NCBI GenBank assembly: GCA_035635855.1
Contig: DASQAF010000049.1
Coordinates: 62,001-126,000, forward strand
DNA length: 64,000 nt
Source of the DNA: UBA11740 sp035635855
Lineage (GTDB): Bacteria; Acidobacteriota; Blastocatellia; Pyrinomonadales; Pyrinomonadaceae
Direction of reading: 5' to 3'
The translations under genes were made by a program, and so were the position numbers. Position 1 is the stretch's first letter. Each line of letters opens with the position of its first letter. Below, one piece after another: positions 45,019 through 52,566 of this stretch. The notes below the pieces were generated by a model. It was not told the origin of the DNA and did no database searches. It saw only the letters and a program-made list of their open reading frames with translations.

Positions 45019-46179
45019 CTAGGTTTTTCTCCGCCCATACATGTCAAAACCCACCGCGGTGACCAGCACTCCGCCTTTGACAACGTACTGCGCCCAGTTC
45101 TCAACATTCAGCAGCGACATGCCGTTATCCAGGCTAGCCAGAATAAGCGCGCCGAGCACTGCGCCAAAGACGGTGCCGCGACCACCCATCAGACTGGTGC
45201 CGCCGATGACGCATGAAGCAATGGCATCCAACTCCATTAATGTGCCGGCGTCCGGTGAAGCACTACCGACGCGAGCAGTGTGCAGAATCGATGCGAGTCC
45301 CGCCAGGGCGCCCATCACACAAAAGGCCGCCAGTATGTAGCGCTTGAGATTTATTCCGGAGAGTCGTGCCGCATCGCGGTTTCCACCAATCGCGTAGAGA
45401 TAGCGGCCAAAGGTCGTGTTGGCAGTTAGAAACGCACCGGCGATGGCGACGGCCAGCAGAAAGATTACCGGAATCGGTATGCCGCCGGCCTTATTCATCA
45501 GAAAAATGAAAGCGACGATGACAACCGACGGAATCAGAATCCGAGCGGCCATCGCGCCGGCGCTGAACGCCGCCAGACCGTGCCTTAGGCGTGCGCGGCT
45601 GCGCCGAATATTTGTCAAAACAATTGCCACGATAGCCACCGCGGCCAGGCCGAAACCTATGCGCGGATCGATGAAGTCGCGGCCCAGGGAACGAAAGAAG
45701 GGAAGTTCGATGGGAATAGTCGCGCCCTTAGTCAGCCTCAGAATCACGCCGCGCCAGGCCTGGAGACCGCCGAGGGTGACAATGAACGCGGGAATGTTCG
45801 CATAAGCCACCAGCGTTCCCTGTAACGCTCCGATGAGCAAGCCGACTATGATCGCGGACAGGAGCGCAGGAACCAATCCGTATCCTTGCGTCAGCGCAGC
45901 GACGCCTCCTGCCAGCCCGACCACGGCGCCTACCGATAGATCGATGTTGCCGGACACAATCACCATCAGCATCCCCACGGCCAGCACGCCGGTGACCGCC
46001 ATTTGCTGCAGCAGCTTGGAAAAATTTGTCGCGCCCAGGAACAGTCCGTAGGGATGGTGTTGATCGATCGTGGCCCATTGAAAGAAGAGCCAGATCACGA
46101 TCAGCGCCGCCAGCATGGTGTAAGCGCGTAGCGCTGAGGTGCGAAGTTTGAAACGGCCTGTACGTGAAGTTTCAGTCAT
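45019..46179 (-). CDS. xylH: Xylose-type ABC transporter permease
   Basis: Inner-membrane permease of the ribose/xylose (BPD_transp_2) family with about 10-12 helices. Start ATG 46179. Signatures: QMAVTGVLAVGMLMVIVSGNIDLSVGAVVGLAGG, LVAYANIPAFIVTLGG, YLYAIGGNRDAARLSGIN (EAA-like loop) and GGTSLMGGRGTVFGAVLGALIL. The length and the insertion between helices match XylH better than RbsC. The start is 8 bases after the xylG stop, so it ends the xylF-xylG-xylH operon. No xylA or xylB is seen nearby, so D-xylose is the family expectation rather than proved. Confidence 0.85.
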   Translation of the reverse strand: MTETSRTGRFKLRTSALRAYTMLAALIVIWLFFQWATIDQHHPYGLFLGATNFSKLLQQMAVTGVLAVGMLMVIVSGNIDLSVGAVVGLAGGVAALTQGYGLVPALLSAIIVGLLIGALQGTLVAYANIPAFIVTLGGLQAWRGVILRLTKGATIPIELPFFRSLGRDFIDPRIGFGLAAVAIVAIVLTNIRRSRARLRHGLAAFSAGAMAARILIPSVVIVAFIFLMNKAGGIPIPVIFLLAVAIAGAFLTANTTFGRYLYAIGGNRDAARLSGINLKRYILAAFCVMGALAGLASILHTARVGSASPDAGTLMELDAIASCVIGGTSLMGGRGTVFGAVLGALILASLDNGMSLLNVENWAQYVVKGGVLVTAVGFDMYGRRKT

Positions 46180-46187
46180 AACGAATC

Positions 46188-47717
46188 CTATGCAGCTTGC
46201 CGCGCATGGCCCGTGGCGCATGACATTACTGCTTCAGGCGTCGCTTCCTTGCGAGTGAATTCGCCAGTGATGCGGCCCTCGTGTAGAACGATCACCCGAT
46301 CTGATAGCCCCAGAACTTCAGGCAGCTCAGATGAAACCAAAACAATCGCGAGGCCGGTTTCGGCCAACTTGTTAATCTGGGCGTAGATTTCCTGCTTGGC
46401 GCCGACATCGATGCCGCGGGTCGGCTCGTCAAGGAACAGGACGCGCGGACTCGTCAACAACCATTTTGCCAGCACGACTTTTTGTTGGTTACCGCCGGAA
46501 AGTGTGCCCGCAATCGTGAACACCGACGTAGACTTAATTCGCAGGTCGCGCGAAGCGCGCTGGCTCGCCGCGGCCTCAGCGTCTTCGTTGGTAAAAAAGC
46601 GTCCCGACAGCCGGCGCAACCCAGCCAGCGTCATATTCTTCAGAATCGTCTGCTCGAGTATCAGACCATAGCGCTTGCGATCTTCAGTCACGAAGCCAAT
46701 GCCATGTTTGATCGCATCATACGGATGGTTAATTTGCACGGGCTTACCACCGACCAAAATTTCCGCAGACTTGCGCCCTGGATGCGCGCCAAAAATGGCC
46801 ATTAACAATTCGCTGCGGCCTGAGCCCATCAAACCGGCGATTCCCAGCACTTCGCCCTTGCGAGCTGTGAATCCGACTCGTTCGACGAGCAGCTTACCTG
46901 GCACTCCCGGATCTTCGACCGTGATGTTGCGCGCCTCAAAGACCACTTCGCCGTGTTTGTGCGTCGCCTCCGGAAAGATCTGTCCCACCTCGCGCCCCAC
47001 CATGCGCGCAATTACTCGCGGCTCGTCCAGCGATGGGGTGGCGTCCGTGCCCACCGTTCGGCCGTCACGCAAGACGGTGAGACGATCGCTAATGCTAAAG
47101 ACTTCTTCCAGCTTGTGCGAGATGTAGATCATTGCCACCCCGCGCGCGCGCAACTTGTTCAGGATGCCAAAGAGTGTTTCGACTTCCGTATCAGTCAGCG
47201 CCGCGGTCGGTTCGTCCAGCACCAGAATGCGCGGTTCTTGTGAGAGTGCTTTGGCAATTTCAACCAACTGCTGCTGTCCAATACCCAGGTGTCCCACCGG
47301 AGTGCGTAGATCAATTTCCAAATGCAGATCGGCTAAGAGTTTTTGGACGCGACCGTAAAGCTGCTCCCAGTTGATCACGCCGAAACGGCGTGGCTCGCGA
47401 CCAAGAAAGATATTCTCGGCAACGCTCAACTCCTTAACCAGCGACAGCTCCTGATAAATGACGGAGATGCCCGCTTGCTCAGCCTCGCGAATATTTGCAA
47501 AGCGCCGTTCGGCGCCCTCGAGCATGATTTCGCCACCGTACTCCGGATAAGGATAGACGCCGGCGAGAATCTTCATCAGCGTCGATTTGCCGGCGCCATT
47601 TTCGCCAACCAGCGCATGAATCTCGCCCTCGTGGAGATCAAAGCTCACCCCGTCCAGGGCTTTAACGCCCGGAAAGGTCTTCGTAATATTTCGCATCTCC
47701 AGAAGGAGGTTAGTCAT
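46188..47717 (-). CDS. xylG: Xylose-type ABC transporter ATP-binding protein
   Basis: Two fused ABC ATPase domains (510 residues). N-terminal domain: GENGAGKSTLMKILAG (Walker A), LGIGQQQLVEIAKAL (signature) and ILVLDEPTAAL (Walker B). C-terminal domain: a degenerate Walker A (GLMGSGRSELLMAIFG), LSGGNQQKVVLAKWL and VLFLDEPTRGID. GVYPYPEYGGEI is the XylG-type insertion. I chose ATG 47717; an ATG at 47726 is also possible. An inverted repeat lies just upstream at 47731-47823. Confidence 0.88.
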   Translation of the reverse strand: MTNLLLEMRNITKTFPGVKALDGVSFDLHEGEIHALVGENGAGKSTLMKILAGVYPYPEYGGEIMLEGAERRFANIREAEQAGISVIYQELSLVKELSVAENIFLGREPRRFGVINWEQLYGRVQKLLADLHLEIDLRTPVGHLGIGQQQLVEIAKALSQEPRILVLDEPTAALTDTEVETLFGILNKLRARGVAMIYISHKLEEVFSISDRLTVLRDGRTVGTDATPSLDEPRVIARMVGREVGQIFPEATHKHGEVVFEARNITVEDPGVPGKLLVERVGFTARKGEVLGIAGLMGSGRSELLMAIFGAHPGRKSAEILVGGKPVQINHPYDAIKHGIGFVTEDRKRYGLILEQTILKNMTLAGLRRLSGRFFTNEDAEAAASQRASRDLRIKSTSVFTIAGTLSGGNQQKVVLAKWLLTSPRVLFLDEPTRGIDVGAKQEIYAQINKLAETGLAIVLVSSELPEVLGLSDRVIVLHEGRITGEFTRKEATPEAVMSCATGHARQAA

Positions 47718-47730
47718 GCTGAGCATTTCC

Positions 47731-47823
47731 AACGCAGAGGTCGCGAAGGTTTCCGCAGAGGATGCTGAGGAAGTCCACAATCTTTGCGTTCATCTGCGAA
47801 CTCCTCTGCTCCCTCTGCGTGTT
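47731..47823. repeat. Degenerate inverted repeat between xylF and xylG
   Basis: AACGCAGAGG at the left and CCCTCTGCGTGTT at the right are complementary, with CCGCAGAGGATGCTGAGG inside. The same CGCAGAGG/CCTCTGCG theme appears at 63625-63716. It is in the gap of an otherwise compact operon. Confidence 0.6.
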
Positions 47824-47877
47824 GTAATCCTGCTGATTGCTCTCGGTTCTCCCTGTCAACCAGTCCCGAGGCGGACG

Positions 47878-48942
47878 CTATTGTTTAGGCCACTGATCCT
47901 TCGGCACATTCTTATAAACATCCTCGAGCTTGTGATAGCCGTCCTTGATAACGGTGTCCATCACGTTGCTCTTGTCGACCACGATCGGCTCTTGCAGGAT
48001 GGACGGTACATCAATCTTGCCATTGTTAACCTTGTCTTTGGCTTCCACCTTTTCTTTGTGCGCCAGCTTGATGGCTGAATCCACGGCGCTATAGGCCAGC
48101 GGCTTAATCGGTTTGTAGATCGTCATTGTCTGTTTGCCATCGACAATGCGCTGCACCGCGTCGAGAGCCGCGTCTTGCCCCGTCACCAGGACTTTTCCGA
48201 CAAGCTGCGGTGGCAGAGCGGAGATCGCCCCGCCCGCCGTTCCGTCATTCGAAGCCACTATTGCCTGGATATCATTGTTGGTCTTGGTGAGGGCATCCTC
48301 GGTGATGCGCAGCGCTTCTTCGGCTTTCCATTCCCTTGCGAACTGATCGGAAATGATTTTTATGTCGCCGCGATCGATAGCGGGTTTCAGGATATTCATC
48401 TGACCTTCGCGCAACAGCAGAGCGTTGTTGTCGGTCGGCGAGCCGCCGATCAAAACATAGTTTCCCTTCGGCCGGTGGTCGAGCGCGTACTGCGCCTGCA
48501 TTTGTCCCATCTTCAAAACCTGGTGCGAGACATAGAGGTCAACATCCGAATTACGAATCAGACGGTCATAGCTAATTACCGGCACGCCCTGCCGGTGGGC
48601 GGCTTCGACAATTGACGCTGCGATCTGGCCATTGTGGGGCGCGACGATCAGGACATCCACGCCTTTGGTCAAAAGGTTGTCGCACTGCTTTGTCTGCACC
48701 GCGTCGTCGCCATTGGCCACCTGGACCTCGCACTCGGCGCCGACTTCTTTGCAGCGCTGTTCGACCAAAGCTTTATCACGCTGCCAACGCTCTTCTTTCA
48801 GGGTGTCCATTGAGAAGCCTATGCGCACCGGGCCGCCTTTTGGCGAACTCCCAGCTCCGCCCTGATTGGGACCTTTTACGCAGGCCGACAAGAGAACTGT
48901 CGCCAGTAACGAAAATGGAATTAGTCTCGTGACAAGTTTCAT
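47878..48942 (-). CDS. xylF: Xylose-type ABC transporter substrate-binding lipoprotein
   Basis: Periplasmic sugar-binding protein (354 residues, ATG 48942 with GGAAGGAA upstream). The signal peptide ends in LLSAC, a lipobox, so it should be lipid-anchored. Sequence such as VRIGFSMDTLKEERW, KGVDVLIVAPHNG, GVPVISYDRLI, VLIGGSPTDNNALLLREGQ and AIVASNDGTAGGAI closely follows XylF. It is first in the xylFGH order. The gap to xylG (47718-47877) contains a repeat, which may allow a higher level of XylF than of the transporter. Confidence 0.9.
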   Translation of the reverse strand: MKLVTRLIPFSLLATVLLSACVKGPNQGGAGSSPKGGPVRIGFSMDTLKEERWQRDKALVEQRCKEVGAECEVQVANGDDAVQTKQCDNLLTKGVDVLIVAPHNGQIAASIVEAAHRQGVPVISYDRLIRNSDVDLYVSHQVLKMGQMQAQYALDHRPKGNYVLIGGSPTDNNALLLREGQMNILKPAIDRGDIKIISDQFAREWKAEEALRITEDALTKTNNDIQAIVASNDGTAGGAISALPPQLVGKVLVTGQDAALDAVQRIVDGKQTMTIYKPIKPLAYSAVDSAIKLAHKEKVEAKDKVNNGKIDVPSILQEPIVVDKSNVMDTVIKDGYHKLEDVYKNVPKDQWPKQ

Positions 48943-49051
48943 CGCATGATTCCTTCCGTCATTTTTGAGATCGTCACGCGGTGCTACCCGCACCCGACCG
49001 TGACTTCTGATTGCCGTTGGATTTGGACCGGCCTCATAATAGCGATGAACG

Positions 49052-49942
49052 ATGAAAGCTGCCAGTGTAAAAACGCGGTTTGCGCCGCACGGCTATGGGG
49101 GAATCGCGATCATCCTGGGCGCCGAGGCCCTGCTGTTCGCCGGGAACCAGTTCGTGGGTCATTGGTTCACCCCGATCGTCTGGACCGGCTACATTCTTTT
49201 CATTGACGCGTTGGTTTACAAATTCAAAGGCCGTTCGCCATTGATGAGCGATCGGCTTGAGTTTTTGATCGTCGCCATCGTTTCCATCGCCGGCTGGTGG
49301 TTGTTCGAGTTTTATAACGCGCCGCGGTTTTGGAATTCTAATCTGGAGTTGTGGTGGCATTATCACAACCTGGAACCGAATCTGTTGCTGCGCCGGGCCG
49401 GTTATGATTGGGCTTTTGCCACCATTTTCCCGGCGATGTTCGAAACGGCTGAGCTTTTCACCGTCACAGTCTTCAAACCACGGCCGGCCCGTCTGACAAT
49501 CAGGTTTCCGCAGCCACTGCTGATCGCTTTGTCTTTGATCGGCGCGATCGGGGTAATCGTGCCGCTCGTTTTTCCCTCGGAATGGTTTGCGCCGGTGGTC
49601 TGGCTGTCCTTCATATTATTGTTGGATCCAATCAACGCTTGGCGTGGGTCGCCATCGATTGCCGGCGACCTTGCGCGTGGCGATTGGCGCCGCTTGTGGT
49701 CTCTGCTCGCGGGCGGTTTTCTTTGTGGATTATTGTGGGAATTCTGGAACTACTGGGCTCTCTCAAAGTGGACTTACACTGTCCCTTACTTTGGAAATAC
49801 TAAGATCTTCGAAATGCCGGTACTCGGTTATCTTGGCTTCCCGCCGTTTGCAGTCGAATGCTGGGTGATGTACATCTTTCTTAGATCGTTACCGAAGCGG
49901 GCCGTGCGCGAAGCCGACGGCGAAATATTTTTGCGTTCTTAG
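49052..49942 (+). CDS. Polytopic membrane protein of unknown function
   Basis: A 296-residue protein with 7-8 likely membrane helices arranged as two similar halves: each has a region like FTPIVWTGYILFIDAL / FAPVVWLSFILLLDPI, and WWLFEFYNAPRF / LLWEFWNYWALS. Short aromatic-rich signatures recur (WEFWNYW, YDWAFATIFPAMFETAE). This suggests an internal duplication. I cannot name the family. It starts at ATG 49052, divergent from xylF, and a small membrane gene follows closely. Confidence 0.75.
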   Translation: MKAASVKTRFAPHGYGGIAIILGAEALLFAGNQFVGHWFTPIVWTGYILFIDALVYKFKGRSPLMSDRLEFLIVAIVSIAGWWLFEFYNAPRFWNSNLELWWHYHNLEPNLLLRRAGYDWAFATIFPAMFETAELFTVTVFKPRPARLTIRFPQPLLIALSLIGAIGVIVPLVFPSEWFAPVVWLSFILLLDPINAWRGSPSIAGDLARGDWRRLWSLLAGGFLCGLLWEFWNYWALSKWTYTVPYFGNTKIFEMPVLGYLGFPPFAVECWVMYIFLRSLPKRAVREADGEIFLRS

Positions 49943-49954
49943 GGACTCTATTCG

Positions 49955-50077
49955 GTGCAGAGAAAAACAAAGAGCTGGATCAAGCGGCTGGGTTTCTGGG
50001 GATTCGTTTTCTTCCTCGTTAAGGGATTGCTATGGCTGATCATTCCTGCTTTGATCGCGATTCTGGTTACCGACTAA
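49955..50077 (+). CDS. Small single-pass membrane protein, 40 residues
   Basis: From GTG 49955, 12 bases after the preceding stop. The protein has a basic N-terminus (QRKTKSWIKR), then a long hydrophobic run (LGFWGFVFFLVKGLLWLIIP, then ALIAILVTD) with one lysine. The basic-then-hydrophobic layout suits an inner-membrane helix with a cytoplasmic N-terminus. It may be a partner of the upstream membrane protein. No strong ribosome binding site precedes it and no function is known. Confidence 0.5.
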   Translation: MQRKTKSWIKRLGFWGFVFFLVKGLLWLIIPALIAILVTD

Positions 50078-50153
50078 ACGTTTCGCATTTGTTTGACACG
50101 AGATCAGCGACTAACTAGAATACGCGCCACCCCAGAACACGGAGGACAACAGA

Positions 50154-50462
50154 GTGAAGATTCGAATTAATCGGAAAAGTGTCGAATCGATGACCAGACA
50201 GCTAACGGATCAACTGGGAAGTTTGATCAGCAGTGGCGCCCTCGCCGTTGGCAGTCTGTTACCCAGTGAACGCACGCTGGCCAAGACGCTCGGCGTGGCG
50301 CGAAATGTAGTTCGCGGAAGTTACGAATACCTCGAGAAAGCTGGAGTCGTTCAGCGCGAAGGAAGAAAAGGACGACGCGTGCGGGCAGCGACTTCACGAA
50401 AGCGAACTACGGCCGCCAAGTCCGCCAAAAAAACTGCGAAAAAGGCGGCGAAAAAACGCTAG
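50154..50462 (+). CDS. GntR-type winged-helix protein with a histone H1-like tail
   Basis: A 102-residue protein from GTG 50154, preceded by CGGAGGAC. Residues 10-75 are a GntR DNA-binding domain (SMTRQLTDQLGSLISSGALA, GSLLPSERTLAKTLGVARN, VVRGSYEYLEKAGVVQRE). Normal GntR regulators then have an effector domain of 100 or more residues; here there is only a basic tail rich in Lys and Ala (AAKSAKKTAKKAAKKR) like bacterial H1-type proteins. It may be a chromatin-like or local regulator. Target unknown. Confidence 0.8.
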   Translation: MKIRINRKSVESMTRQLTDQLGSLISSGALAVGSLLPSERTLAKTLGVARNVVRGSYEYLEKAGVVQREGRKGRRVRAATSRKRTTAAKSAKKTAKKAAKKR

Positions 50463-50515
50463 CCGTAGTTTAGACCTCGCGAGCTGCTTCGTTATCGACC
50501 GGCCACTTCGGAGTC

Positions 50516-51859
50516 TCAGGTGACTCTTAGCGCTGCCTCATCACCAAGCGCGAGTATCTCTCGCCGAATGGCTGCTCGCTCAGCCAGTAAACGCACGAAC
50601 GATCGTCGACGGGTGACGAACAGAGCCAGCGCCAGAAAACTTCCCACAAAACGATCCAGCTCTTCAAAGAAACGAATGGCGACGTATCCGCATAATGGGA
50701 TCAATAACAGCGCCGCCAGGCCGGCAAGCCAACCAGCCACGACCCACAAGACCGCGGCTGCGGCGATCCATGTCAAAGGAAAGAGAAGCATCGCCGAGAT
50801 TATCTTGAATGTCGAGACCACGTCCTGTTCATCCCGAGCCAGGTGCCGGGACAGGTAGCCGCCCAAATAATATGCGGGATAGTGGACCAGCGCGCCCAGC
50901 AATGCGAAGGGCGCAAGCACTGCGCAAGTTACCACCTGCCCGACCAGTTTGACGATGGTGTGGACCGCCGTAGGGGGCAGCGAGAGTTCGAAAGGATCGA
51001 CACCCGCCTGCTTCAACTCGTGCTCAAAGCGCGCGATGCGTGACTCAATGGAAGCGATCCGCTGCGGCGCGCGAGCACGGTAAAACGCATAGCCTTCCAG
51101 AAACCGCTGGCGCAGCTCCAGCGTGCGACTGAGACGCTGTTTTTCATCGCCGGCTTCTTCGGCAGAGAAGATTCGTTCGGCGCGGTCGATCAACGCCAGC
51201 GCCTCTTCCTGTTCGGCATGCAGCATTACCTCACGCAAGGCTTTCTCGATCTGATCTGAAAGTTCGCGCACGGCTTCGCGGGGCGGCGCCCCATCGGATT
51301 CGAGCGCAACGCGGGTCACCGGCAACGGCTCGCCAAAATGAACCAGCGCCGAGCTGCGGAACATCGTTTTCTCAGTGTAGTAGAGACCGACGGGCACGAT
51401 CTGCAGATCGAGCGCCTCGCCCGACGAAACCGCGCCCAGCGCGATGCGTGCCGCGCCGGTCTTCAAGGCTTTCAAACGGGGCTCGTCATGCGAGACGCCT
51501 TCCGGAAAAATTCCAATCGTGCCGCCTCGGGCCAGCAGCTTGCGAGCCGCGGCGAACGTTTCCAGATTGCGCGAGACATCTTCGCCCTTATCCTGTCGCC
51601 GATAAGCCGGCAGCGAATCCAGCGCGCGGACGAAATAACCGATCACCGGCATGCGAAAGAGTGGGGCCTTGGCCAGAAAAGACACTCGACGCGGAGCTAG
51701 GCACAACGGAAACACCGGATCGACGAGCGCGTTTTGATGGTTGAGCACAAAGATAAGAGGACTTTCCGCGGGAACGTTTTCCAGGCCAGAGACTTCGATA
51801 TGACGGAAATAGACGCGCAGAGCAAGCTTTAGAACCGCGCAAATGATTCGTCTGGTCAT
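50516..51859 (-). CDS. 1-acylglycerol-3-phosphate acyltransferase-like protein
   Basis: PlsC-family acyltransferase of 447 residues. The catalytic NHx4D motif is NHQNALVD, and the substrate motif is IFPEGVSHDEPRL. The first 230 residues form the acyltransferase domain; the last 200 contain three or four membrane helices (VVTCAVLAPFALLGALVH, LLFPLTWIAAAAVLWVV) and the C-terminal ALFVTRRRSFVRLLAERAAI. Extra membrane helices suggest an inner-membrane enzyme of phospholipid or other acyl-ester synthesis. The exact acceptor is unknown. Confidence 0.85.
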   Translation of the reverse strand: MTRRIICAVLKLALRVYFRHIEVSGLENVPAESPLIFVLNHQNALVDPVFPLCLAPRRVSFLAKAPLFRMPVIGYFVRALDSLPAYRRQDKGEDVSRNLETFAAARKLLARGGTIGIFPEGVSHDEPRLKALKTGAARIALGAVSSGEALDLQIVPVGLYYTEKTMFRSSALVHFGEPLPVTRVALESDGAPPREAVRELSDQIEKALREVMLHAEQEEALALIDRAERIFSAEEAGDEKQRLSRTLELRQRFLEGYAFYRARAPQRIASIESRIARFEHELKQAGVDPFELSLPPTAVHTIVKLVGQVVTCAVLAPFALLGALVHYPAYYLGGYLSRHLARDEQDVVSTFKIISAMLLFPLTWIAAAAVLWVVAGWLAGLAALLLIPLCGYVAIRFFEELDRFVGSFLALALFVTRRRSFVRLLAERAAIRREILALGDEAALRVT

Positions 51860-51868
51860 GCTGGTCTG

Positions 51869-51940
51869 GTGTCAGAAGCCCGACCGTGAGGAAGGGCCTC
51901 TGGCGATAGTGGCCCTCCCTGACGGTCGGGCTTCTGACAC
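51869..51940. repeat. Palindromic intergenic repeat, family A, full copy
   Basis: GTGTCAGAAGCCCGACCG and CGGTCGGGCTTCTGACAC are perfect complements at the two ends; GAAGGGCC and GGCCCTCC pair inside. It nearly matches the copy at 1876-1947 and lies between the plsC-like start and the GNAT stop, overlapping the last base of the GNAT stop codon. Confidence 0.88.
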
Positions 51941-52431
51941 TAATCCCGTGCCCGGCATTCCATCTGAAAATGGGTTCCGGTTTCGCTGGTGCGCACAAAC
52001 CCCAGCCGCTCAAACAAATTTACCGCCCGGCTAAATCTGATGACCTGCAGACGTAGAGGTTTGTTGGCCTGTCGAGCTTCTTCCTGGAGTCTTTTTATTA
52101 GAAAAGTTCCCACGCCGGCGCCGCGGTGCCCGGGCAAAAGGGCGACGTCGATGCAGCGAATTTCGTGTTCGCGCCGCTCGACGATCAATCGACCGGCGGG
52201 TTCGCCCTCAATTAGAATAATCTCGTCCAACGCTTGCTGGTAATCGGTCTGATTAAAAAGCTGCTGAGCTTCGTGCTGCATGCTGAGGAACTCGCTGATA
52301 CGATCCTCGTCCCAGCCCAGCCCGCGCAGATCGTCACCGCGGCTGCTCTGATAAAGTTCAAGCAGAAAGTCCTTGTCGAGATCTGTTACGGGTCGCAAGC
52401 TGATCGAGTCTCCGCCGGACACTTCATTCAT
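51940..52431 (-). CDS. GNAT-family N-acetyltransferase
   Basis: A 163-residue acetyl-CoA-dependent acetyltransferase. SLRPVTDLDKDFLLELYQSS is the N-terminal half, EIRCIDVALLPGHRGAGVGTFLI contains the pyrophosphate-binding loop (RGxGxG/A), and LRLQVIRFSRAVNLFERLGF is motif B. It begins at ATG 52431. The stop codon abuts a family A repeat. The acceptor is unknown. Confidence 0.88.
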   Translation of the reverse strand: MNEVSGGDSISLRPVTDLDKDFLLELYQSSRGDDLRGLGWDEDRISEFLSMQHEAQQLFNQTDYQQALDEIILIEGEPAGRLIVERREHEIRCIDVALLPGHRGAGVGTFLIKRLQEEARQANKPLRLQVIRFSRAVNLFERLGFVRTSETGTHFQMECRARD

Positions 52432-52566
52432 AGGCGTGGATTCTAATCGAATAGCTCAGTGTTTGGATACATCAAATCGCAGGTCGGCAGATCGCCAACG
52501 CGGCACGGAAGTGCGATAATGCACGCGCTTTCCCAAACAACTTAATCGATCCGGAGAGGTTATTTT

